From an uncultured Vicinamibacterales bacterium (GTDB lineage: Bacteria; Acidobacteriota; Vicinamibacteria; Vicinamibacterales; UBA8438): DNA of 64,000 bases. The notes beneath the pieces were generated by a model. That model searched no databases and was not told where the DNA came from. It worked only from the letters and a program-made list of their open reading frames with translations. Every line of letters begins with the position of its first letter. The first letter of the stretch is position 1. The stretch lies in contig OY282382.1 of assembly GCA_958295905.1 (NCBI GenBank), positions 2,628,001-2,692,000 of the forward strand, written 5' to 3'. Shown here piece by piece: positions 34,704 to 43,404 of the stretch. The position numbers and the translations under genes were made by a program.

Positions 34704-35594
34704 ATGTCGATTCGGATCAGCCTCGGACTCCCGGCCGCCGCCGTGCTCGTCGGCGGTGTCGCGATGGCCCAGGAACCTGGCCCGCGCAGCGACGGCGGGG
34801 ACGTGGCGCCGCCCGAGGGCTTCCGGGCGAACCGCTCCTCCTACAGCGCAGTCATGGACGTCCTCCGGTCGACCCGTCCGGAGGCGGACGTCAGCGACGC
34901 GGATCTCGCGCGGCTCGCGGAGATGCAGCTCGAGGACATCTGGCGCTCGCTCGGCGACTACCGGACCAACTATGTGCGCGGGTTCCGGTCGACGCAGCCG
35001 GGCCGGCGCGTGGCGGGCCGGGCGCTGACGATGCGTTTTCTGCCGCCGCGTCCGGATTTCGTGGCGGCGATCGACCAGCTCGCGGCGGAAGGAGACTGGG
35101 ACCGCCGGTACTACGCGCGCGCGTCGGAGGAGGCGCGGCCGGGCGACGTGATCGTCGCCGAGCTGGGCGGCGCCGAGGGTCACGTACTGTTCGGCGGCAT
35201 GGGGGCGCTCGGCATCAAGCTGCGGGGGGCGGCCGGCGTGGTGATCGACGGGGGCAGCCGCGACCTCGCGGAGCTGGTGGGGGAGACGTTCGCGGACTTC
35301 CCGGTCTTCGCGCGCTTTTTCGACGTGACGACGACGAGCTGGCTCGGCGTCGCCTGGAACGCGCCCGTGCGCATCGGGACGGCGACGGTGCTTCCCGGCG
35401 ACGTCGTCGTCGCGGATGAAACCGGTGTGCTGTTCTTCCCGCCGCATCTCGTCGGCGATGTGCTGCGGGCGGCGGAGGACCAAGCGGCGCTCGAGGAGCA
35501 CGAGCGCGGGCTGCTGCGGTCTGGCGGGCACCGGTTCCGCGACGTCTACCCGCTCTCGCCGGCCCTCCGGCGCGAGTACGAAGGACGGAGATAG
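34704..35594 (+). CDS. RraA-like protein with signal peptide
   Basis: ATG 34704 follows CGAGGAGGTACGC. A signal peptide (cleavage near AMAQE) is followed by about 90 residues of extra N-terminal sequence and then the RraA/HMG-aldolase core: GDVIVAELGGAEGHVLFGGMGALGIKLRGAAGVVIDGGSRDL, including the conserved G-x-V-x-DG-x-x-RD. 296 residues. Cytoplasmic relatives are 4-hydroxy-4-methyl-2-oxoglutarate aldolases or RNase E inhibitors; export makes the latter role unlikely, and an aldolase or decarboxylase acting in the periplasm is possible. The C-terminal tail (ERGLLRSGGHRFRDVYPL) is unusual. Confidence 0.85.
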   Translation: MSIRISLGLPAAAVLVGGVAMAQEPGPRSDGGDVAPPEGFRANRSSYSAVMDVLRSTRPEADVSDADLARLAEMQLEDIWRSLGDYRTNYVRGFRSTQPGRRVAGRALTMRFLPPRPDFVAAIDQLAAEGDWDRRYYARASEEARPGDVIVAELGGAEGHVLFGGMGALGIKLRGAAGVVIDGGSRDLAELVGETFADFPVFARFFDVTTTSWLGVAWNAPVRIGTATVLPGDVVVADETGVLFFPPHLVGDVLRAAEDQAALEEHERGLLRSGGHRFRDVYPLSPALRREYEGRR

Positions 35595-35736
35595 CCGGCC
35601 GCGCGGACACGCCGCGTCCGTGCGGGCTCCCTTCACTGCGTTCGACCAGGACGAAAACGGGTTCAGAGGCGCGCCGCGGCGCGGCGGGGGTGAACCTCCC
35701 CGCGCACCGCGGCGGGCGGGCGTCCGGACCGGGGCG

Positions 35737-37266
35737 TCACTCGCCCCCGGCCACGAACTCCGCGAACTCGGACCACGCCCCCGGGGCGCCGTGGATGGGG
35801 ACGATGGTCTCGACGTCCAGCCCCAGGCGCTGCACGTTCCGGTAGAGGGCGCGGGCGCTGGCGTTCGGCGCGTCGGGCAGCGGCCGGCCGGGGCCCGGCG
35901 GCGTGTACAGGTCGGCCTCGACCAGCAGCTTCTCGTTCGGGAAGTAGGCGATCAGCATCCCCGCGGCGTGGGCGAGGCCCTGGACGTTGTGCAGCTCGAC
36001 GAGCCGCGTGGCGTCGCCGAGGATGTACTTCTCGCGCAGCGTCTCGAAGATGTAGCCCTCGGACCACTCCTCGGGCGGATGCAGCGAGAGCCGGTCGGGC
36101 TCGAGCACCCACAGCCCCGCCCGGAGCACCTCCTGGTAGTAGGGGCGGTTCCCGGCGTGGGTGATGACCGTCGCGCCCTCGTGCACGTAGGCGCGGAGGC
36201 CGCCGATGTGGTCCCAGTGGTGATGGGTGGTCACGATGAACCGGATCGGCTTGTCGGGCGCGAGGCCCATCACCTCGTCGATCACCGCCAGCGACCGCGC
36301 CTCGTTCAGCGGCGCCTCGATGACCGCGACGTAGTCGCCGAACTCCACCGCCACGCTGTTGTGCGATCCGCCGCCGACCAGCCACACGCCGTCGGCCACT
36401 TCTTCCGACGCCACGCGCATCGGCGGAACGGTGGCGGTCCGCACCACGTCGGGAACCGTGAGGGCGGCGCCGTCCACGTTCACCTCGACGCTCTCGATGG
36501 TCGTGAGGCTGAACGAGTGATCCCCGCCGCTGACGTTCGGCTCGTTGGCACCGTCATCGTAGTCCTGGTGCTGGTGCCAGTTCATGGGGAACATCATCCC
36601 GCCGCCGACGTCCTGGTAGTTCGTGTACACGGTCTCGTAGTACATGTCCCCGACGACGGGGCTGGGCATCCAGGTCTGCACCCGCTCGATGACGTTGTCC
36701 CCGGTGATGGTGCCGTTGATGCGGTACTTGCCGAGGGCGATGTACGAGATCACCGTCACCCGCCCGCCGTACTCGTTCCGCTCGATCGCGATCGGGTCGC
36801 CGGCCATGGCGCCCTTGAGGAACCCGTGCGGGGTGAGGAAGATCTCCAGCAGGCGCCGCTCGGCTTCCTGCGGCGTGGGGACCACCCGATCGACCCCCGG
36901 AGCGTTCCAGGCGAACTCGCCCCGGATCCGCGGGTTCCGGAGACGGTCCCCCCGGATCGGCGCGCCGCCGCCGCCCCGGGCGGGATAATCGCCCTGCCGG
37001 ATGACCATGTCCTCCGTCGACGAGTTCGTCTCGAAGTCGATGGTGCGGGTGTACTCCGCCAGCTCGAAGCGCGGCCAGTCCTCGGCCGGGGAGGCGTTCT
37101 GCCCCACCGCGCCGACCCAGCCGCTGCCCGAGTACCGGATGGACATCATGTCGGTGACGCCCATCGTGTCCGCCGCGGCCTGCAGGACCGCCTGCGGATC
37201 CTGGGCCGCCGCCGGTCCGGTCGCCAGCATCGTGACGGCGACGAAGAGTCCAACTCGCTTGATCAT
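35737..37266 (-). CDS. Secreted MBL-fold metallo-hydrolase with N-terminal lipocalin-like domain
   Basis: ATG 37266 is preceded by GGAGGAGAACC. 509 residues with signal peptide (cleavage near PAAAQ). Residues about 25-265 form a beta-rich domain of unknown type. The metallo-beta-lactamase fold occupies about 280-509: HNSVAVEFGDYVAVIEAP, the zinc motif THHHWDHIGG (about 343-352), a later H in ELHNVQGLAHAAGM, D in LLVEADLYTP and H in IVPIHGAPGAW. Likely substrates are lactones or esters; specificity cannot be read. A 161-bp repeat lies upstream. Confidence 0.88.
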   Translation of the reverse strand: MIKRVGLFVAVTMLATGPAAAQDPQAVLQAAADTMGVTDMMSIRYSGSGWVGAVGQNASPAEDWPRFELAEYTRTIDFETNSSTEDMVIRQGDYPARGGGGAPIRGDRLRNPRIRGEFAWNAPGVDRVVPTPQEAERRLLEIFLTPHGFLKGAMAGDPIAIERNEYGGRVTVISYIALGKYRINGTITGDNVIERVQTWMPSPVVGDMYYETVYTNYQDVGGGMMFPMNWHQHQDYDDGANEPNVSGGDHSFSLTTIESVEVNVDGAALTVPDVVRTATVPPMRVASEEVADGVWLVGGGSHNSVAVEFGDYVAVIEAPLNEARSLAVIDEVMGLAPDKPIRFIVTTHHHWDHIGGLRAYVHEGATVITHAGNRPYYQEVLRAGLWVLEPDRLSLHPPEEWSEGYIFETLREKYILGDATRLVELHNVQGLAHAAGMLIAYFPNEKLLVEADLYTPPGPGRPLPDAPNASARALYRNVQRLGLDVETIVPIHGAPGAWSEFAEFVAGGE

Positions 37267-37399
37267 GGTTCTCCTCCGCGCTTCCTGATGACCCGCGCGG
37301 GACGGACCGCGGCCGAAGCGGCCCGCCCTGCACCCTGGATTGCACAGCGTAGTCCTTTTGCCCCGAGTTGACCACGGGAATCACGCCGTGGCTCAGGAC

Positions 37400-37559
37400 C
37401 ATCCCACGCTCCGCCACCGCGTGCGCCGGCGGAATCGTGGCGGGTCCTGGGGTTCCGGACGTGCGGCATCGTGGGTGTCACGCGGCGGCCGTCGGTCGGC
37501 AAGACGGTGGCGACCCCTCGAGTCGGGGGCGGGCCGTCACGCGCCGTCAGCGTGGGATA
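37400..37559 (+). repeat. 161-bp inverted-end repeat, copy 3 (160 bp)
   Basis: It runs from CATCCCACGCT to AGCGTGGGATA with the same internal blocks as the copies at 30856 and 31039. It ends 21 bases before the -10 box of the HEPN gene. Confidence 0.85.
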
Positions 37560-37580
37560 CCCCTGCGCCGTGGCTCACCA

Positions 37581-37586
37581 TACAAT
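37581..37586 (+). promoter_or_regulatory. -10 box for a leaderless HEPN gene
   Basis: TACAAT ends six bases before GTG 37593. No -35 match lies at the right distance, and no ribosome site precedes the GTG, which fits a leaderless start. Confidence 0.45.
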
Positions 37587-37592
37587 GGGCGG

Positions 37593-37982
37593 GTGGCTTC
37601 GCGGCATGCCGACTGGCTGCGTCAGGCGGACGCCGATCTTCGGCTGGCCCTTCACGCCCGCGCCGGCGCGGCCCATGAATGGGCCTGCTTCGCCGCGCAG
37701 CAGGCGGCCGAGAAGGCGCTGAAGGCGGTGCTCATGAGCCGCGGGGCCGATGCCTGGGGACATACCGTGACCGGTCTCCTCGGCCTCGTCGCCCCACAGG
37801 AAGAGGCCGGCGACGATCTGGTCGAATGCGCCAAGACGCTCGACAAGCACTACATTCCGACCCGCTACCCCAATGGGTTCGACGTTGGCGCCCCGACGGA
37901 CTTCTACACGAGGAAGGACTCTGACGATGCGATCGCGTGCGCCGGGCGGATCGTCGGCTTCGCTCGTCGTCAAGTCGAATAA
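37593..37982 (+). CDS. HEPN-domain protein of a HEPN/MNT pair
   Basis: GTG 37593 gives 129 residues: ASRHADWLRQADADLRLA, then HEWACFAAQQAAEKALKAVLMSRG, and YIPTRYPNGFDVGAP near residue 90, the hallmarks of the HEPN family (PF05168 type). In such pairs HEPN is the RNase-like toxin and the nucleotidyltransferase silences it, often by AMPylating a Tyr near the R-x-H site. It overlaps the next gene by 56 bases. Upstream is a 161-bp repeat. Confidence 0.8.
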   Translation: MASRHADWLRQADADLRLALHARAGAAHEWACFAAQQAAEKALKAVLMSRGADAWGHTVTGLLGLVAPQEEAGDDLVECAKTLDKHYIPTRYPNGFDVGAPTDFYTRKDSDDAIACAGRIVGFARRQVE

Positions 37983-38322
37983 TCAGGCCGCCGTCGAGCG
38001 CGCGGTTCGGGGCTGGGCGCGCGATCTTCGTGAGCGCCGGCCCGAGGTGCTCCGCGTCATCTGGTTCGGCTCGCGGGTCAACGGCGCCCCCGCACCGGGC
38101 AGCGACGTCGATGTCTGCGTGGTGCTGGCGCACGCCGACCGGCCGTTCCGCGATCGCGTCGGCGACTATCTGCCGTACGGATTCCCGGTCGGCGTGGACC
38201 TGTTTCCCTACACCGTGGCCGAGTTCGAGCAGCTCCGAAAAGAACAGTCGTCATGGTACGCGGCGATCGCGTCCGGCATCGACGTCCTGGCCGGATCCTC
38301 GACCGGCCCGCAACCCCGTTGA
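37927..38322 (+). CDS. Minimal nucleotidyltransferase (MntA-like) antitoxin
   Basis: ATG 37927 lies inside the HEPN gene; 131 residues. The MNT signature is VIWFGSRVNGAPAPGSDVDVCVVL (GSR-x-x-G, SD-x-D), with a third acidic residue in GVDLFPYT. The partner is the preceding HEPN protein. An internal start is possible because the first 15 residues (MRSRAPGGSSASLVV) are not typical. No further gene of the operon follows. Confidence 0.8.
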   Translation: MRSRAPGGSSASLVVKSNNQAAVERAVRGWARDLRERRPEVLRVIWFGSRVNGAPAPGSDVDVCVVLAHADRPFRDRVGDYLPYGFPVGVDLFPYTVAEFEQLRKEQSSWYAAIASGIDVLAGSSTGPQPR

Positions 38323-38630
38323 GCGGGAGCTCGACTCGCCTCGATCGTCTGTTGCGGTACGCGCGCGAGGGCGTTGCGCGGGTCCACGCCGGCGGGGTGA
38401 TTGCCGTCACCGGTTCCGGCGAGAGCGAAAGCTTGACGCCGGCGTACGGGCGTCTGGCGGCGCCGGCGCCGCCATGGAAGTCGCCCGCTTCCTCCGCCGC
38501 CGGTGCCCGGACCCGATGACCGGCGCGGCTTCCCCGTCGGTGACTCCTTGCTTCCGCGTCAGCGTGAGGTCCGACCCGACGCGTTCCCAAGGGCGCTACC
38601 GGCGTGGAACTTCTTGCGCTCTCCGCCGCT
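38323..38630. other. Spacer without recognised gene
   Basis: Open frames exist on both strands but none shows protein-like composition, a ribosome site or a known motif. Confidence 0.4.
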
Positions 38631-38958
38631 TTAGACCCGGGAACCACCGATCAGTCGCGCGACTTCCTTGAGGCGCTTGACCACGTCGTCGAGCACCGCG
38701 TCGTACTTCTTCTCCAGCGGCAACGGGACGGGAACGACAAGACCACCCCCGCCGTCGTCGAAGAGCGCGTGTGGGTTCTTCCTGCGCAGCAGCTCGAGCG
38801 CGGCGCGGGTCGACGACCTCCGAGAGCGCGGCGCGCGCCGCCTCGGAGGGCGACAGGATGTGCCCGAGCGCCTTGACCGCGTCGGCTTCGGCGCGCCCGC
38901 CGAAGATCCGGCTCTCCCATGCGAGCGCCCCCAGCACGGTCGGGCGATCAGGTGTCAC
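38631..38958 (-). pseudogene. Unknown ~108-residue protein with one frameshift
   Basis: GTG 38958 follows CAGGGAGGCTGACC. The first part reads TVLGALAWESRIFGGRAEADAVKALGHILSPSEAARAALSEVV. Near 38810-38818 the sense shifts by one base and continues RRALELLRRKNPHALFDDGGGGLVVPVP, then LEKKYDAVLDDVVKRLKEVARLIGGSRV and TAA at 38631. Both parts look like real protein with amphipathic helices. Function unknown; a frameshift in a CGCGCC-type run or a sequencing error is equally possible. Confidence 0.55.
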
Positions 38959-39000
38959 GGTCAGCCTCCCTGGTCGACGATGTCGTACCCCGATGAAGGA

Positions 39001-39088
39001 AAGGCCCCCGGGGTAAAAGGGGGCCTTCCAGGGTCGAAAGACCGGCGTCCCCGCGTTCTTGAGGCATCGGGATACCTCGCGGGGACGC
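39001..39088 (-). terminator. Two hairpins after the NHL-propeller gene
   Basis: Nearest to the gene, GCGTCCCCGCG (39045-39055) pairs with CGCGGGGACGC (39078-39088), 11 bp. Further on, AAGGCCCCC (39001-39009) pairs with GGGGGCCTT (39019-39027) and, read on the minus strand, is followed by TCCTTC. Probably a strong tandem terminator. Confidence 0.65.
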
Positions 39089-39117
39089 GTGTCGATCGCG
39101 TTGCGCTCCGCCGCCGA

Positions 39118-40233
39118 TCAGTTCATGGCCTTGCTGTACTTCGTGACGCCGCCGCCCGCGAACGGGCGCGAGGCGGGTCCTTCCGCCACGAAGACGTTGC
39201 CGTCGGCGTCCACGGCGATGCCCTCGCCGGCGAGGCCCTGCAGGGTGCGGCCCTCTTCGGGGATGTGCGGCGGAATGAACCCGGTCACCCGGTCCTCACC
39301 GGCCGGCCCGATGCGCACGCCGTTCTTCCAGCCGTAGTGGTTGGTCTCCTGCGACTCGGAGTCGATGGCGTACAGGGTGTCGTCGGCGGTGATGTACAGC
39401 CCGCTGATGCGGCTGAACTGGTAGTAGATGTCGAGCAGCTCGCCTTCCTGGTCGAAGATCTGGATGCGGTGGTTGCCCCGGTCCGCCACGAACAGGCGGC
39501 CCTGGGAGTCGAACTCCATGCCGTGCGGTGTGCGGAACTGGCCGGGCCGGAAGCCGATCTCGCCCCACTGCTTGATGAAGTTGCCGTCGCGGTCGTACTT
39601 GAGGATGCGGCCGGTCCGACCCGCCGGCGGGTCCGGGTTCTGGCCGCTGTGGCCGTCCGAGACGAAGATGTCGCCGGTCGGTCCCCACGTGATGACGTCG
39701 CACGGCTCGTTGAGGTGGCGGCCCTCCGGGTCGCTGCCGGGGTCGCCGGCGACGCCGAGGGTCATGAGGACCTCGCCCTCGGGGCTGAACTTGAAGACTT
39801 GGTGCCCGATCTCGCCGTTGCCCTGCGAGTCGGTGACCCAGACGTTGCCGTCGTCGTCGACGTGCAGGCCGTGCGGCAGCACGAAGAGCCCCGCGCCGAA
39901 GGCGGCGAGCCGCTCGCCGGTGTTCCGGTCGTACTTCAGGATCGGATCGACGGTCGGGTTGGCCGCGCATCCCCCGGCGAGCCCGATGCCGCCGCAACGG
40001 TCGTAGACCCAGACGTGGCCGTCGGTCGGGTCGATGTCGATGCCCGCGGTCGAGCCCCACGTCCGGCCGTCGGGCAGCTCGGCCCAGTTCAGGGCGACCT
40101 CGGGGTTGGGGTTCGGCAACGCCCGCTGGACGAGGTCCGCCGTGCCCTCCTGGGCCGCGGCCGGGCCGGCGACGGCGAGCATCGCGGCAAGGGCGAAGCT
40201 CCGCTTCAGAACACTCCATCGATAGTCGGTCAT
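39118..40233 (-). CDS. Secreted NHL-repeat beta-propeller (peptidylamidoglycolate lyase-like)
   Basis: ATG 40233 follows CCGAGGAGAAACGC, which is better than the open frame's earlier starts. 371 residues, signal peptide ending near PAAAQ. NHL blades are evident: VLPHGLHVDDDGNVWVTDSQ, HLNEPCDVITWGPTGDIFVSDG, FRTPHGMEFDSQGRLFVADRGNHRIQIF, ISGLYITADDTLYAID and GIAVDADGNVFVAEG. The His/Asp pattern (LPHGLHVD, TPHGMEFD) resembles the lyase half of peptide-amidating enzymes. Whether it is catalytic is unclear; many acidobacterial homologues are annotated only as propellers. Confidence 0.85.
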   Translation of the reverse strand: MTDYRWSVLKRSFALAAMLAVAGPAAAQEGTADLVQRALPNPNPEVALNWAELPDGRTWGSTAGIDIDPTDGHVWVYDRCGGIGLAGGCAANPTVDPILKYDRNTGERLAAFGAGLFVLPHGLHVDDDGNVWVTDSQGNGEIGHQVFKFSPEGEVLMTLGVAGDPGSDPEGRHLNEPCDVITWGPTGDIFVSDGHSGQNPDPPAGRTGRILKYDRDGNFIKQWGEIGFRPGQFRTPHGMEFDSQGRLFVADRGNHRIQIFDQEGELLDIYYQFSRISGLYITADDTLYAIDSESQETNHYGWKNGVRIGPAGEDRVTGFIPPHIPEEGRTLQGLAGEGIAVDADGNVFVAEGPASRPFAGGGVTKYSKAMN

Positions 40234-40535
40234 GCTGCGTTTCTCCTCGGTTTCGGATGACTTCAGGGGACCATATCCTAGCACTTCGCGGTCCGGGGTC
40301 TCGCCGCATGACGCTGCATGCGACCGGCGGATACGTGCTGCCCGACCGGGTCGCTCCGCGGAGCCTCGCGTTCCGCGGTACGCGAGGCCCAAGGGCTTCT
40401 CGTCACGGCCCGCCCGTCAGGCCGGCGCCCCGCAGGTCTCGCGGCGACGCGCGATTCTCCCGCGGGCGGCGAGCCGAACGGGTGATCTGTTTCCACCTGC
40501 GGCGCTCGGGTTGCCAACGGCGTTAGGATCGGCGG
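40234..40535. other. Divergent intergenic region
   Basis: It separates the NHL gene (leftward) and the following rightward gene and must hold both promoters, but I see no convincing -10/-35 pair. Confidence 0.35.
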
Positions 40536-41420
40536 ATGCTGCAGACGAAGATTCTCGCCGCCGCCCTGGGACTGATCCCGGCCGCGGTCCTCGGTCAGAC
40601 TGCGCCGCCGCGCACCCCCTGGGGAGCCCCGGACCTGCGGGGCGTCTGGAGCCACGGGACCGCCACGCCGCTCGAGCGCCCCGAGCGCTACGGGGAGCGG
40701 GACCGCCTGACCGAGGAGGAGGTCGCCGAGGTCGACGCCGCGCAGCGGTCGGCGGAGGGGGTCGGGGCGCGCCGCGTGGTGTGGTGGGAGCGCAGCCTGT
40801 CGGACGGCCGCACTTCGATGATCGTCGATCCCCCCGACGGCCGCATCCCCTATTCGGCGGCGGGCCGGGCGCGCCGCGAGGCCCGTCCCGGGCAGACGAC
40901 GGCAGGGCCGGAGGGCCGCAGCCCGCAGGAGCGCTGCATCTCGTACGGCATCCCCCGCCTGGGCGGCCCCTACAGCCAGAACGTCCACATCGCGCAGACC
41001 CCCGACCACGTGCTTCTCCTGCACGAGATGGTCCACGAGTTCCGGGTCATTCCTCTCGACGGAAGGCCGCACGTGCCGGGGCACGTCCGCCAGTGGCTCG
41101 GCGACTCGCGCGGCCGCTGGGAAGGCGACACGCTCGTCGTCGAGACCATCCACTTCCGTGACGCGCAGTGGTTCCAGGGGCTTTCGCAGGGGGGGATGCG
41201 CCTCGTCGAACGTTTCACGCGCCTCGACGCCGACACGGTGCGCTACGCGGTGACGTTCGAGGACCCGGACCTGTGGACGCAGCCCTGGACGGCGGAGATT
41301 CTGATGCCGCCCACCGAAGGGGCGATGTTCGAGTTCGCCTGCCACGAGGGGAACACGGGCATGACGGCGACGCTCGAGATCGCCCGGGGGGAGGAGGCCG
41401 CGGCGAGCGGTTCGCGGTAG
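40536..41420 (+). CDS. Secreted protein of unknown function, paralogue of 54524
   Basis: ATG 40536, 294 residues, signal peptide ending near LGQT. Conserved blocks shared with the product at 54524 are GAPDLRGVW, TPLERPE, LTEEEVA, SMIVDPPDGRIP, ERCISYG-PRLGG, WLGDSRGRWEGDTLVVET, RLVERFTRLDADTVRYAVTFEDPDLWTQPWTAEI, and FACHEGNTGM. This family is very common in Vicinamibacteria and some Proteobacteria as single or tandem genes, usually annotated hypothetical. Beta-rich composition suggests a lipocalin-like or jelly-roll fold. No catalytic motif is obvious. Confidence 0.85.
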   Translation: MLQTKILAAALGLIPAAVLGQTAPPRTPWGAPDLRGVWSHGTATPLERPERYGERDRLTEEEVAEVDAAQRSAEGVGARRVVWWERSLSDGRTSMIVDPPDGRIPYSAAGRARREARPGQTTAGPEGRSPQERCISYGIPRLGGPYSQNVHIAQTPDHVLLLHEMVHEFRVIPLDGRPHVPGHVRQWLGDSRGRWEGDTLVVETIHFRDAQWFQGLSQGGMRLVERFTRLDADTVRYAVTFEDPDLWTQPWTAEILMPPTEGAMFEFACHEGNTGMTATLEIARGEEAAASGSR

Positions 41421-41509
41421 TCAGAGGGTCGCGTTGCGGTCCGTTCGCGCTCGGGGTCACGCCCCGCGTGACCTGAACGCGTGAAACCGCCGGGCGCCGT
41501 CGCCGCGGC

Positions 41510-42006
41510 GGCGGACGCGGCAGGCCGATGGCGGCGGCAAGGGACCCCGCAAGGCGTCCGCACCGTTCCCCCGTCCCGGCCGCGTGGCCGGCGCCGACTC
41601 CCGGCTCGCGGGTGGCGCGCGCCGGCCCGACCGCGGGGGCGCGCGAAGGGCCGCCCGGCGGGTGACGATTTCAGCGGCGGCGCAGCCTGGATGCGGCCGC
41701 AGCGGCAGGGCCCCTGCAGGGCGTCCGCACCGTTCCCCCGTCCCGGCCGCGTGGCCGGCGCCGACTCCCGGCTCGCGGGTGGCGCGCGCGCCGGCCCGAA
41801 CCGCCGGGGTGCGCGAAGGGCCGACCGGCGGGCGGCGATTCAGCGGCGGCGCAGCCTGGATGCGGCCGCAGCGGCAGGGCCCCTGCAGGGCGTCCGCACC
41901 GTTCCCCCGTCCCGGCCGCGTGGCCGGCGCCGACTCCCGGCTCGCGGGTGGCGCGCGCCGGCCCGACCGCGGGGGCGCGCGAAGGGCCGCCCGGCGCGTG
42001 GCGATT
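41510..42006. repeat. ~168-bp tandem repeat, about three units
   Basis: GGCGTCCGCACCGTTCCCCC starts at 41553, 41720 and 41889 (spacing 167 and 169), each followed by GCCGGCGCCGACTCCCGGCT and CGCGAAGGGCC. The units end in GATTTCAGCGGCGGCGCAGC, which is the last codons and stop of the DUF4097-like gene, so the 3' end of that gene was copied with its downstream flank. The gap 41421-42006 holds no other gene; a small hairpin GGTCACG/CGTGACC lies at 41455-41473. Confidence 0.9.
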
Positions 42007-42825
42007 TCAGCGGCGGCGCAGCTCGATGCCGCCGTTGATGGTCGCCACGTCGATGTCAGGTCCCCCCGCGCCGATCCGGCCCGACGCCGAGCGCGAGCCC
42101 CAGCGGCCCTGTACGGTGACGGGGAAGTCGCTGTCGATGCCGCCGTTGACGGTCTTGAGGCTCAGGTCGGCGTCGACCCCGTCGGGCAGGGTCAGGCGGA
42201 TCCTGCCGTTGACGGTGCGGAAGGACAGGTTTTCCCCGGGTGCGGTGCCCAGGGCGGCGTCGATGCTGCCGTTGACCGTCGTCGCCGACACCAGCCCGGT
42301 GCTCTCCGCCGTGACGTCGCCGTTCACGGCCGCGGCGGCGACGTCGCCCGAAAGCCCCGACACCCGCACGTCGCCGTTGGTGTTCTTCGCGTCGAGGTGC
42401 ACGCGGTCCGGGACGGATACCCTGAACGCGACCCGCACGTCGTTGTTCCGGTTGCTCATGCGGTAGGACCCGCCCCGCGCGCAGCGGTTCTCCCGGAACC
42501 ACCCCGACGGATAGACGGCGCACACGAGGATGCCTTCGCGGTCCTCGATCACCTCGATGGTCACGTCGTCGGGGTCGCTGCGGCGCGCCGTCTTCGTCGC
42601 CTCCACCACGACCTCGCCGCTCCCGCGCGTTGCCGTGATCGAGCCGTTCACGCCGCGGATGGTGACGGTCTGGCCCGCCGCCACGTTGCCCTGCCACCGG
42701 AAGTCCGGCGCGCCGGAGGCCTGTCCAGCCGCCTCCGCCGCCCCCGCGGTCGCCAGCGTCAACACCAGCGCACCCGCCGGCAACCACCGAGACATCCTGC
42801 CGCCCGTCGTCGTCTCTCGAACCAT
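42007..42825 (-). CDS. Secreted DUF4097-like beta-helix protein
   Basis: ATG 42825 with GGGGAGCGTGCAGC upstream gives 272 residues and a signal peptide (cleavage near AAGQA). The rest is a run of short parallel strands: TVTIRGVNGSITATRGSGEVVVEA, RVHLDAKNTNGDVRVSGLSGDVAAAAVNGDVTAES, GLVSATTVNGSIDAAL, LSFRTVNGRIRLTLP and ADLSLKTVNGGIDSD. The NG-turns every ~20 residues are typical of DUF4097/head-GIN adhesin-like domains. Role unknown, possibly envelope or adhesion. The stop codon lies in the first unit of a tandem repeat. Confidence 0.85.
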   Translation of the reverse strand: MVRETTTGGRMSRWLPAGALVLTLATAGAAEAAGQASGAPDFRWQGNVAAGQTVTIRGVNGSITATRGSGEVVVEATKTARRSDPDDVTIEVIEDREGILVCAVYPSGWFRENRCARGGSYRMSNRNNDVRVAFRVSVPDRVHLDAKNTNGDVRVSGLSGDVAAAAVNGDVTAESTGLVSATTVNGSIDAALGTAPGENLSFRTVNGRIRLTLPDGVDADLSLKTVNGGIDSDFPVTVQGRWGSRSASGRIGAGGPDIDVATINGGIELRRR

Positions 42826-43067
42826 GCTGCACGCTCCCCGCTCTGACTCGGCCTTCGCCCGGCCCGGCAGACGGTCGCAGGGTTGCGGGATGGCGGCGCG
42901 CGGCCAGCCGGTCGGTCGCGGCGTGTCCCGTTCCCCGAACCGAGTCGGGAAGGCTATGCCTTCCCGGCCGGGACGCTTTCCTTTAGACACTGGGACGGAC
43001 GGCCCGCGCCGGGAGTTCCACCGCCGTCCGGCACCGCGTCGCCGCCCGGCCGACCGTGGCGGAACGG

Positions 43068-43188
43068 TGCACGTCAAGTAAGGTGAGGCGCCGCCGCTGG
43101 AACCGGCCCCGAGGGATCCCAGGCGCCAAGGCCCCAAGAAAAACCCGTTCGGGAGGCCTCGATGCCGAGAACGACACGGAATCGCCAA
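43068..43188. repeat. Dispersed ~125-bp repeat, copy 2
   Basis: TGCACGTCAAGTAAGGTGAG through CCGTTCGGGAGGCCTCGATG to GAATCGCCA matches 23091-23220. It lies in the spacer 42826-43404 between divergent genes, where no gene is supported. Confidence 0.7.
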
Positions 43189-43404
43189 CTTGGCGTCCGG
43201 GTTGGGTGAGAACGGGGCGCCCGGCGACGGGTGCGGGTGGCCCGACCGGGAGTTTCGTCTCCGGCGCGAAGCTGGAGGACAATGATGAGAACGGCGCGGG
43301 TGGCCCGGCCGCGCGTGCCGGGGACGGCGCCGGCGGAAGCCCGCGCGGTGGACCACGCGTTGTAAAGGCGACGGGGCTACCGCTCCCAGGCCCGGGAGGT
43401 ATCC

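Noticed and set aside
41510..42006. CRISPR array
   Set aside because: The repeats are ~168 bp long, tandem and without unique spacers.
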